From contig NZ_UFQO01000003.1 in the NCBI RefSeq assembly GCF_900497595.1, forward strand, positions 61,531 through 125,530: a stretch of DNA of 64,000 nt, in the 5' to 3' direction. The notes under the pieces are model-generated. The model saw nothing but the letters and a program-made list of their open reading frames with translations. It was not told the DNA's origin and made no database searches. Shown in pieces: positions 57,076 through 64,000 of the stretch. The stretch is from Treponema pectinovorum (GTDB taxonomy: Bacteria > Spirochaetota > Spirochaetia > Treponematales > Treponemataceae). Position numbers and translations under genes: made by a program. The first letter of the stretch is position 1, and the number at the start of each line of letters is the position of its first letter.

Positions 57076-58245
57076 TTAGTTTTGTATGCTCAAGTTTATC
57101 AGAACTTCAAGTGCTTTGCACATCTCGTTTAAGCTTGCCCATTCCGTTTTTGAATGAAAATTGTGGCCTCCTGTAAAGATGTTTGGAGTTGGGATTCCCA
57201 TTTCTGTAAGGCGAGAACCGTCCGTTCCCCCTCGTATTGGTGTAAAGACAGGCTCAATTCCCGAAGCCTTATAGGCATTTATCAGATTTTTAACAGTTTC
57301 TGGCGATTTTTTTAGTCCTTCTTTCATGTTTAAATATTGTTGAGTGTGCTCCACTTGAACTTTGCCACCAAAAGATTTTGCTGTCGTCTTTGCCAAAAGG
57401 TCGATAAAATTTTTTCGCTCCTGCATTCCTTTTGTTGAAAAATCCCGAAGAAAAACCGTAACTTCTGCGTTTTCGATTGAACCTTTTATTTCCATTGGTG
57501 CATAAAACCCTTCCATTTTGCAGGTTGTTTCTGGTGCTTGATTTTTTGGAAGATTTGCAACAAAAGATGAAGCCATTGTTATGGCATTTACCATTTTTGA
57601 GCGTGCTGTTCCTGTGTGAGTGGCAATTCCTGTAAAAGAGATTTTTGACTTAAATGCGTTAAAGCATTCTGTTTCCAGTTCTCCAAGATTGCCGCCGTCC
57701 ACTGTGTATGCGTGTTTTGACTTTATCAGATGAAGAGGAACATTGTCCATTCCGTGTCCAGTTTCTTCGTCTGGGCTAAAGCAAATTTCTATTGTTGAGT
57801 GCACTAAATCGTCGTGTGCTTGCAGGTAGGAAAGCATCTCCATTATTTCTGCGATTCCTGCTTTGTCGTCTGCACCCAAAAGCGTTGTTCCGTCGGAAGT
57901 TATTATTGTGTCGTTGCCTCTTTTGGTTAATTGAGGATTTACATTTTGACCAGAACACTCTTCTGAAGTGTCCATGTGCGAAAGCAGGCAATAAGGAGCG
58001 ATATGTTCTTTTCCTTTTGAAGCAGGAAGCCTTGCGTAGACATAGCATTTATCTGTAACTTGAACATCTTCCAGTCCTAATTTTTTTAGTTCCTGTTCTA
58101 AGATGTGTGCGAGGTTGAATTGATTTTGCGTTGAAGGCTGAATTCCAATGTCTGCCTGCTGACTGTCGCTTGTTGTCCAGACTTTTACATATTTTATAAA
58201 TCGCTCTAAAAGCGAAGTTTTTTCTTTTTCTGTGAGTAAAATCAT
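57076..58245 (-). CDS. pepT: Peptidase T (tripeptide aminopeptidase)
   Basis: 389 residues, M20 family: metal ligands in LLSHMDTSEE, GADDKAGIAE, SPDEETGHGMD, and TPIRGGTDGSRLTEMGIP at the end. Cytosolic, removes N-terminal residues from tripeptides. Repeat copy C lies directly upstream, so its 5' leader may contain it. Confidence 0.95.
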   Translation of the reverse strand: MILLTEKEKTSLLERFIKYVKVWTTSDSQQADIGIQPSTQNQFNLAHILEQELKKLGLEDVQVTDKCYVYARLPASKGKEHIAPYCLLSHMDTSEECSGQNVNPQLTKRGNDTIITSDGTTLLGADDKAGIAEIMEMLSYLQAHDDLVHSTIEICFSPDEETGHGMDNVPLHLIKSKHAYTVDGGNLGELETECFNAFKSKISFTGIATHTGTARSKMVNAITMASSFVANLPKNQAPETTCKMEGFYAPMEIKGSIENAEVTVFLRDFSTKGMQERKNFIDLLAKTTAKSFGGKVQVEHTQQYLNMKEGLKKSPETVKNLINAYKASGIEPVFTPIRGGTDGSRLTEMGIPTPNIFTGGHNFHSKTEWASLNEMCKALEVLINLSIQN

Positions 58246-58281
58246 ACTTCATTATAAAATTTATTGTGTTTTAAGAAAACC

Positions 58282-58511
58282 ATTATTGTGCGTAAGCGGC
58301 AACGATTGGTTTCAAGAAAAACCTCCGTGTTTTTCTTGAACCGACAGTTTTTGCAAAAAGTGTCAACATTTATTGTAAGTCGCACCTCCCTGTGCGACAT
58401 GCGGCAACGATTGTAGGGGCGCGAAGCGTTGGCGTAAAACGCCAATGGAGCGAAAGCGGAACCCCGAAAAGCGTGTTTTTTGCAGAACGCAGTGGAGCAA
58501 AAAGCCGCCCG
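58282..58511. repeat. Modular palindromic repeat, copy C
   Basis: Shares all modules with copy B: TTCAAGAAAAAC/GTTTTTCTTGAA hairpin (58311-58340), CAACATTTATTGTAA block with GTCGCAC/GTGCGAC hairpin (58379-58398), and the GGGGCGCGAAGCGTTGGCG...GGAGCAAAAAGCCGCCC module (about 58412-58511). The first CCGCAC hairpin of copy B is collapsed here. Between divergent pepT and trpB. No gene. Confidence 0.85.
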
Positions 58512-58542
58512 AATAAAAAATAAAATAAAAATTTTGTTTCTA

Positions 58543-58571
58543 TTGACAGTAACACGAAAGCCCATTATTCT
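58543..58571 (+). promoter_or_regulatory. Sigma-70 promoter of trpB-trpA
   Basis: TTGACA (58543-58548), 17-bp spacer, TATTCT (58566-58571), about 72 bases of leader. No trp leader peptide or attenuator is visible. Confidence 0.75.
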
Positions 58572-58649
58572 TCTTTTATAAAAATGCAGGTGATAAACAC
58601 TTAGGAATTTTACATTTGCTTTGATTTTTTTATGAATGTGGAGACAAAA

Positions 58650-59909
58650 ATGTATAACGAATCTGTAAACGGTTTTTTTGGTGATTATGGTGGATGTTAC
58701 GTGCCTGAAATTTTACGAGGTACGATTGACGAGCTGGAAATTGCTTTTAGAAAATACATTAACGACAAAGATTTTCTTGAAGAGTTAAAACTCCTGCGTC
58801 GCGACTACATTGGCAGAGAAACTCCTTTGATGTTTGCAAAAAATGCGACCGAGCGTTTGGGCGGCGGCGATATTTACGTAAAATTGGAAGGGCTTGCAAA
58901 TACTGGAGCGCATAAAATCAACAATGTTATTGGTCAGGTCTTGCTTGCTAAGCGAATGGGAAAAAAGCGAATTATTGCAGAAACTGGTGCCGGGCAGCAT
59001 GGCGTTGCTACTGCGGCTGCGTGTGCAAAACTTGGAATGGAATGCGTAATATATCAGGGAGAAGTTGATGTGCGCCGACAGCAACCAAATGTTGCCGCTA
59101 TGGAACTTTACGGGGCAAAAGTGAGGGCTGTAAAGAGTGGCTCGCGGACTTTAAAGGATGCCGTAAACGAAGCGTTGCGCGATTGGGCGACAAATTTTGA
59201 AACGACGCATTATTGTTTGGGTTCTGCGTTGGGGCCTGCGCCTTTTCCTGATATTGTAAGGACTTTTCAGTCTGTAATTGGGCAAGAATTAAAACAGCAG
59301 TGCGCTCAGCGAAATATCGAAATTGATTCGTTGGTTGCCTGTGTTGGCGGCGGTTCTAATGCATCTGGTTTTTTTGCACCTTTTTTTGACGATTTGAACA
59401 TAAAACTCTATGCGGCAGAAGGTGGCGGTACAGGTTTTGAATGCGGAAAACATGCGAGCAGAATGGTTGGAAATTCTGCAAGGGATGGAATTATGCACGG
59501 TTTTAAAAGCCGATTTTTAGTTGATGAAGACGGGCAAGCACAAAATACTTCGTCAATTTCGGCAGGTTTGGATTATCTTGGAATTTCGCCACAACTTGCA
59601 ATGCTTGGGAAAACCGGGCGTGTTAATTTTGCAGCGATTCGAGACAGCGAAGCATTGGAAGCGTTGAGTTTTTTTGCAAAAAATGAAGGAATCCTCATGG
59701 CATTGGAAAGCGCACATGCGGCAGCCTATGCGATAACGCTTGCCCCAAAAGTTCCAAAGGGCAAGGCTTTGATAATAAATATGAGTGGCAGAGGCGACAA
59801 GGATGTTTTCATCACTTCGCCAATTTTTAGGGCGGAAGATTGGAAGGCGTTTTTGCATTCAGAACTTGAACGCTTGGAAACAAATAAAAATGTTCACGAC
59901 GAATACTAG
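58650..59909 (+). CDS. trpB: Tryptophan synthase beta chain
   Basis: 419 residues from ATG 58650 (GGAG six bases upstream; an ATG six codons earlier lacks an SD). PLP Lys89 in TGAHKIN, AETGAGQHGVATAAACAKLG and GGGSNASGFF are intact. Condenses indole and serine to tryptophan. Followed by trpA after 57 bases; trpC, D, E and F are not in the window. Confidence 0.96.
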   Translation: MYNESVNGFFGDYGGCYVPEILRGTIDELEIAFRKYINDKDFLEELKLLRRDYIGRETPLMFAKNATERLGGGDIYVKLEGLANTGAHKINNVIGQVLLAKRMGKKRIIAETGAGQHGVATAAACAKLGMECVIYQGEVDVRRQQPNVAAMELYGAKVRAVKSGSRTLKDAVNEALRDWATNFETTHYCLGSALGPAPFPDIVRTFQSVIGQELKQQCAQRNIEIDSLVACVGGGSNASGFFAPFFDDLNIKLYAAEGGGTGFECGKHASRMVGNSARDGIMHGFKSRFLVDEDGQAQNTSSISAGLDYLGISPQLAMLGKTGRVNFAAIRDSEALEALSFFAKNEGILMALESAHAAAYAITLAPKVPKGKALIINMSGRGDKDVFITSPIFRAEDWKAFLHSELERLETNKNVHDEY

Positions 59910-59966
59910 TTTTTCCTTATTGTTTGGAAAATAAAATCAAAATGCAAAACTAAAAGAGGATTTTAT

Positions 59967-60725
59967 ATGAAAAAATTGATGGCACATATCGTTGCAAATT
60001 ATCCAAATCCAGATATATGTTTTTCTGTCGTTAAGGCTTTGGTAGAAGGCGGAACAGATTTTTTAGAAGTTCAACTGCCTTTTTCCGATCCTTGTGCAGA
60101 CGGGCCTGTAATTCAAACAGCTAGCAAAGTGGTTTTAGAAGCAGGATATAAAACCTCAGACGCTTTTAAATTTATAAAAAAGGTGCACGAAGCTTTTCCT
60201 TCGTTAAAGATTGCTCTTATGTCTTATGTTTCGCTTGTTTTTACGCCAGGCGTGGAAAATTTTTGCAAAAGGGCAAGCGAATCTGGTGTAAACGCACTTA
60301 TGATTCCAGATTTGCCGTTTGACAGCGACGAAGGTGTTGGCGAATTTTGCAAAAAATATGGAATGCAAAATATTCCTGTTGCAAGCACATTTATGCGCGA
60401 AGACAGATTGAACAAGATGCTTTTGATGAATTTTAAAACCGTGTATGTGCCTCTCCGTGCAAATCCAACAGCAGAGAATGTTGCCCTCGATAAAAAAACT
60501 GTTTTATTTTTGAAAAAACTAAAAACTTCGATTAACGGCTGTGTGTGTCCAGAAGTTTATGCTTCGTTTGGGATTCACTACAAGGAGCAGGCGGAAGTTA
60601 TTTTTCCTTATGTGGACGGAATTGTTGCAGGTTCAATTTTTATTCATCTTATAGAAAGTGCAAATGGAAATTCAAAACTTTTAATCGATTCAATCAGAGA
60701 AAAAGCAAAGTCAATAAAAGGATAA
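59967..60725 (+). CDS. trpA: Tryptophan synthase alpha chain, divergent, short N-terminus
   Basis: 252 residues. Catalytic pair kept: Glu34 in LEVQLPFSDP and Asp45 in ADGP (E. coli 49 and 60), so the first about 15 residues (helix 0) are missing although AGAGGA supports this start. Loop 6 reads VPLRANPTAENVAL, unlike the common SGVTG. Splits indole-glycerol phosphate and channels indole to TrpB. Confidence 0.9.
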   Translation: MKKLMAHIVANYPNPDICFSVVKALVEGGTDFLEVQLPFSDPCADGPVIQTASKVVLEAGYKTSDAFKFIKKVHEAFPSLKIALMSYVSLVFTPGVENFCKRASESGVNALMIPDLPFDSDEGVGEFCKKYGMQNIPVASTFMREDRLNKMLLMNFKTVYVPLRANPTAENVALDKKTVLFLKKLKTSINGCVCPEVYASFGIHYKEQAEVIFPYVDGIVAGSIFIHLIESANGNSKLLIDSIREKAKSIKG

Positions 60726-60735
60726 AAAATTAAGC

Positions 60736-60782
60736 TGGCGATAGGATAAAACAGCCTTGAGGATTGTTCAATTTTATCGCCA
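60736..60782. terminator. Weak, possibly bidirectional terminator between trpA and nrdG
   Basis: TGGCGATA (60736-60743) pairs with TATCGCCA (60775-60782), with inner AAAA/TTTT. Minus strand continues into ATTTTTT, plus strand into TTTCATTTT. The rest of the gap to 60899 has no gene. Confidence 0.5.
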
Positions 60783-60899
60783 TTTCATTTTAAATTCGTT
60801 TTGCGTAAGATGCTTTTGTTTATATCGAAAAACGATTTTTGCATATCGGACAGATTTTTTGCTGTTTTGGAAAAAATTGAATTTGAATATTTGTATGAT

Positions 60900-61409
60900 T
60901 TATATCGAATTTATGGGCTTATCTTCTTTTAACCAGAGAATGCGCTGATTGCTGCTTCCTCTGTAGTTTAGAGTGATGTCTTTTAATTCAATTATAAAAG
61001 GACCGTCAATCAATACGTCAATGCAGGCAAGCATTCTATCTGTAACTTCACAGTGCTTTTTTCCGTCTTTTGGCAGCAAATCTTTGTCGTACACATATCC
61101 TGAATAACACCAGATATTTTTTTGAGGATAGATTTGCCTAACTCGCTCTAAAAATGGAGTTAAAACCCTTTGATTTTCTTCTTCAAAGGGCTCACCACCT
61201 AAAACTGTTAAGCCTGCAATGTGGTCTGGCTTTAAGGCCTCGATGATTTCATCTTCGGTTTGTTTTGTAAATTCTTTGCCGTATTTAAAATCCCAAGTCA
61301 TCTGATTAAAGCAACCCGGGCATTTGTTTCGGCAGCCGCTTACAAAAAGGCTAACCCTTACGCCAAGACCATTTGCAATGTCAATTTTTTTTATTTCGCC
61401 GTAATACAT
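60900..61409 (-). CDS. nrdG: Anaerobic ribonucleotide reductase activating protein
   Basis: 169 residues, radical SAM: CRNKCPGC (CxxxCxxC) for the 4Fe-4S cluster, and LTVLGGEPFEE. Makes the glycyl radical in NrdD. One base after the nrdD stop, so the two are coupled. Confidence 0.96.
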   Translation of the reverse strand: MYYGEIKKIDIANGLGVRVSLFVSGCRNKCPGCFNQMTWDFKYGKEFTKQTEDEIIEALKPDHIAGLTVLGGEPFEEENQRVLTPFLERVRQIYPQKNIWCYSGYVYDKDLLPKDGKKHCEVTDRMLACIDVLIDGPFIIELKDITLNYRGSSNQRILWLKEDKPINSI

Positions 61410-61410
61410 T

Positions 61411-63576
61411 TTACAAGTGCAAAACCCTTTCCTTTATTTCTTGGGTTCTTCCTTGATTCCAGTATTGTGTTCCAATGTAACCGCAGGTTCGCCTTGCTAC
61501 GTTCATTTTGGTTTGGTCTGTATTGCCACAATTAGGACACTGCCAGACCAATTTTCCGTCATCGTCTGCAACAACCCTTATTTCGCCTGTATAACCGCAG
61601 CCCTGGCAGCAGTCGCTTTTTGTGTTCAATTCTGCGTACATTATGTTTTCGTAGATGTGTTTGAGCAAAGCGATTACCGCTGGAATATTGTTTTCCATAT
61701 TTGGAACTTCAACATAACTTACAGCACCTCCAGGAGATAATTCTTGAAACTGGCTTTCAAAAGTGAGTTTTTTAAATGCGTCAATCGGTTCTGTAACGTG
61801 AATATGGTAAGAGTTTGTTATGTAATTTTTGTCTGTAACGTTTTCAATCTCTCCAAATCTGCGCTTTAGACATTTTGCAAACTTGTAAGTTGTAGATTCA
61901 AGCGGAGTTCCGTAGAGCGAGAAAGCGATATTTGTTTGATTTCTCCATTCCGAGCATTTGTCATTCATATGGCGCATAACTTGCAAAGCAAATGGAGTTG
62001 ATTGGGAATCTGTGTGAGGTTTTCCTGTCATATATTGCACACATTCAGAAAGTCCAGCATAGCCTAAAGATATTGTAGAATATCCGCCGTATAAGAGTTT
62101 GTTTATAACTTCACCTTTTTCAAGGCGAGCCAAAGCGCCGTTTTGCCAAAGGATAGGAGCAACATCGCTCGGAGTTCCCAAAAGTCTGTTATGACGAGCC
62201 ATAAGAGCACGGAAGCAAAGTTGCAATCTTTCATCAAAAATCTTCCAGAAATTTTCGATATTTCCGCCAGAAGAGCAGGCAACATCCACAAGGTTTATAG
62301 TTACAACACCCTGATTAAAGCGACCGTAGAATTTTGGTTTGTTAGTTTGAGGATCGTGATAAACAGTTAAGAACGAACGACAGCCCATGCAAGGATAGCA
62401 GTTGCCGTCTTTTAATTCTTTCATCTTCTTTTCGGAAATGTAATCCGGAACCAAGCGGCGCGAAGTACATTTTGCAGCAAGTTCTGTAAGATAAAAATAT
62501 TTTCCGTCTTCGTTTATGTTGTCTTCTTCAAGAACGTAAATAAGTTTTGGGAATGCAGGCGTAACCCAAAATCCTGCTTCATTTTTAACGCCCTGGTAGC
62601 GCTGTTTTAAAACTTCTTCTATTATAAGGGCAAGGTCAGCCTTTGTTTGTTCATCGGAAACTTCGTTTAAATACATAAATACCGTAACGAAAGGACTTTG
62701 ACCGTTTGTAGTCATGAGCGTTACAACCTGATATTGAATCGTTTGAACGCCTCTTGTAATTTCGTCGCGCAAACGCATTTCTACAATTTCGTGTAATTGC
62801 TCTTGAGTATAATTAACACCAGTTTTTTCCGCGATTTTGTTCATCTCTTTTATGATTTTTTTTCGGCTTATATCGACAAAAGGTGCAAGGTGAGCAAGAG
62901 AAATAGATTGCCCGCCGTACTGGCTGGAAGCAACCTGCGCAATGATTTGAGTTGCAATGTTGCACGCTGTAGAAAAAGAATGAGGCTTGTCGATTTTTGT
63001 GCCAGAAATCACAGTTCCGTTTTGGAGCATATCTTCCAGATTTACAAGGTCGCAGTTGTGCATGTGCTGAGCAAAATAGTCTGCGTCGTGGAAGTGAATT
63101 AACCCTTCGTTATGTGCCTGCACAATGTCGCTGTCGAGCAAAAATCTCTTGGTAATATCTTTAGAAACTTCGCCAGCCATATAGTCGCGCTGAACAGAAA
63201 CAACAGTCGAGTTCTTATTTGAATTTTCCTGCTTAACTTCTTCGTTTTGGCATTCAAGCAAAGACAAAATTTGTTTGTCTGTAGTGTTTGCCTTTCGCAT
63301 AAGTTCGTGCTGGTAGCGATAGGTTATATATTTTTTTGCAATCTCGTATGCGCCTTCTTTCATTATTTCTTTTTCAACCATGTCCTGAATCGCTTCCACG
63401 TTCATCTGATGGTTTTCTGCTGCGCATTGTTTTTCAATTCTCGACGCAATCTCTTTTATTTGAATTTCTGAAAGTTGTTCGCTCAAAGGCACTTCTTTGT
63501 TAGCCTTCGAAATTGCAGTGATAATCTTATTTATGTCAAAAATTACTTCAACCCCATTTCTTTTTATAATCTTCAT
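61411..63576 (-). CDS. nrdD: Anaerobic (class III) ribonucleoside-triphosphate reductase
   Basis: 721 residues: ATP-cone at 1-95 (KIIKRNGVEVIFDINKIITA), the ten-stranded barrel with substrate-site residues (GPSDV-like LLGTPSDVAPILWQNGA), zinc site (CCQGCGYTGE, CPNCGN) and C-terminal glycyl-radical RRTCGYIGTQYW. Supplies dNTPs without oxygen. GGGAG SD. Preceded by a pair of NrdR boxes. Confidence 0.97.
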   Translation of the reverse strand: MKIIKRNGVEVIFDINKIITAISKANKEVPLSEQLSEIQIKEIASRIEKQCAAENHQMNVEAIQDMVEKEIMKEGAYEIAKKYITYRYQHELMRKANTTDKQILSLLECQNEEVKQENSNKNSTVVSVQRDYMAGEVSKDITKRFLLDSDIVQAHNEGLIHFHDADYFAQHMHNCDLVNLEDMLQNGTVISGTKIDKPHSFSTACNIATQIIAQVASSQYGGQSISLAHLAPFVDISRKKIIKEMNKIAEKTGVNYTQEQLHEIVEMRLRDEITRGVQTIQYQVVTLMTTNGQSPFVTVFMYLNEVSDEQTKADLALIIEEVLKQRYQGVKNEAGFWVTPAFPKLIYVLEEDNINEDGKYFYLTELAAKCTSRRLVPDYISEKKMKELKDGNCYPCMGCRSFLTVYHDPQTNKPKFYGRFNQGVVTINLVDVACSSGGNIENFWKIFDERLQLCFRALMARHNRLLGTPSDVAPILWQNGALARLEKGEVINKLLYGGYSTISLGYAGLSECVQYMTGKPHTDSQSTPFALQVMRHMNDKCSEWRNQTNIAFSLYGTPLESTTYKFAKCLKRRFGEIENVTDKNYITNSYHIHVTEPIDAFKKLTFESQFQELSPGGAVSYVEVPNMENNIPAVIALLKHIYENIMYAELNTKSDCCQGCGYTGEIRVVADDDGKLVWQCPNCGNTDQTKMNVARRTCGYIGTQYWNQGRTQEIKERVLHL

Positions 63577-63645
63577 AAAGCCTTTCTCCCACCTTTTATG
63601 TAAACTTTTATACGGAAATCACTTGACAAAATTTAATTTTATGGT

Positions 63646-63674
63646 AGTGTACCCGCTGTAAAAAAATGGCTCAA
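63646..63674 (-). promoter_or_regulatory. Candidate promoter of nrdDG
   Basis: On the minus strand TTGAGC (63669-63674), 17-bp spacer, TACACT (63646-63651). The first NrdR box begins three bases upstream of the -35. Confidence 0.5.
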
Positions 63675-63677
63675 ACT

Positions 63678-63725
63678 ACGCTATATCTAGTGTTTTTGTG
63701 CCAATGTTCATACTATATATCGGCA
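63678..63725. promoter_or_regulatory. Pair of NrdR boxes upstream of nrdDG
   Basis: Box 1 ACGCTATATCTAGTGT (63678-63693) closely fits the NrdR palindrome ACACWATATMTWGTGT. Box 2 ATACTATATATCGGCA (63710-63725) has a good left half. Centre distance is 32 bp, three helical turns, as in other nrd operons. Confidence 0.75.
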
Positions 63726-63782
63726 GTAAAAAACCGTCAATCACTAAAATAAAAATTTTTACGCACATTTTTATTTTTATAA

Positions 63783-63906
63783 GGGCGCTACCTTTCGCTT
63801 TGCTCAAGGTCGGGTGTTCCGCAATTCGCTAACGCTCATCCTCCTCGGCGACACAAAAGTGCCGCCTGCGGTGGACGCGTAAACGCGTTGCTCCATACCC
63901 TAGCGC
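63783..63906. repeat. GC-rich palindromic repeat-like element
   Basis: About 124 bp, far more GC-rich than its surroundings, ending in inverted GCGCTA (63785-63790) and TAGCGC (63901-63906), with internal ACGCGTAAACGCGT and GGCG/CGCC segments. It stops two bases before the end of the flanking minus-strand frame. Different from copies A-C but similar in style (GGAGCAA, AAAGCG words). Confidence 0.55.
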
Positions 63907-63907
63907 A

Positions 63908-64000
63908 TTATTGCAATATCTGTTTAAGCTGCCTCATCATCTCTACTCGGCACACTGCATAGAATTTTACATTTACCTGTTCATCTGTAATTGGAATTGC
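63908..64000 (-). CDS. C-terminal end of an unidentified protein (runs off the window)
   Basis: An open frame on the minus strand from the window edge gives 30 residues (VNVKFYAVCRVEMMRQLKQI near the end) and a TAA at 63908-63910. Too short to name; could also be a remnant next to the repeat. Confidence 0.4.
   Translation of the reverse strand, partial: AIPITDEQVNVKFYAVCRVEMMRQLKQILQ

Noticed and set aside
58242..58565. 107-residue minus-strand frame over repeat copy C
   Set aside because: Repeat-derived; overlaps the pepT leader and the trpB promoter and has no family signature.

Overview
The window looks like a chromosome segment of a Treponema-like spirochaete. Most intergenic DNA is AT-rich, the gene content matches treponemes (LivJ lipoprotein and Liv ABC transporter, a cytoplasmic chemoreceptor, class III ribonucleotide reductase of an anaerobe), RpoB carries the Asn typical of naturally rifampicin-resistant spirochaetes, and the ribosomal clusters lack fusA, rpsD, infA, adk and map at their usual places. 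No rRNA genes, CRISPR array, prophage or intact insertion sequence was seen.

Layout. 1-1.8 kb: 5' part of radA and cysE on the minus strand, with a candidate small RNA between them. 2-30 kb: one very long plus-strand run: tRNA-Thr, rpmG, tRNA-Trp, secE-nusG, rplKAJL, rpoBC, rpsLG, then (after a terminator and a new promoter with a structured leader) tuf and the S10, spc and alpha operons through rpoA and rplQ, closed by a small zinc-ribbon gene and a strong terminator. Several gaps carry perfect hairpins, which suggests leader regulation or mRNA processing rather than plain read-through.

30-43 kb: a minus-strand gene for an unusual receptor (periplasmic-binding-like sensor, GAF-like region, chemotaxis signalling domain, no membrane segment) lies divergently from livJ-livHMGF, a CBS-ACT protein, an unknown treponemal protein, a PTS EIIA-like protein and transketolase. 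43-51 kb: lgt and a MinD/ParA-type ATPase (minus); then ctpA, rsmE, a degenerate WecG-family gene and an AAA+ protein resembling a sigma-54 activator but lacking a DNA-binding domain; trmJ (minus), an SDR and a STAS/zinc-ribbon protein.

51.6-58.6 kb: two copies of a modular palindromic repeat flank a three-gene membrane/TPR-like/DnaJ cassette (preceded by two perfect DnaA boxes), murA and pepT. 58.6-64 kb: trpB-trpA without the rest of the trp pathway, and nrdD-nrdG behind a pair of NrdR boxes spaced 32 bp; the window ends in a GC-rich repeat and the last codons of an unidentified minus-strand gene.

The best candidates for undescribed biology are the membrane-free LacI-like/GAF/MCP receptor, the repeat family whose hairpin loops match the CsrA-binding consensus on one strand, the candidate small RNA at 0.8 kb, the DnaA-box pair before the membrane/TPR/DnaJ cassette, and the altered AAA+ protein. 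All functional statements are read from sequence and family knowledge; no database search was run.
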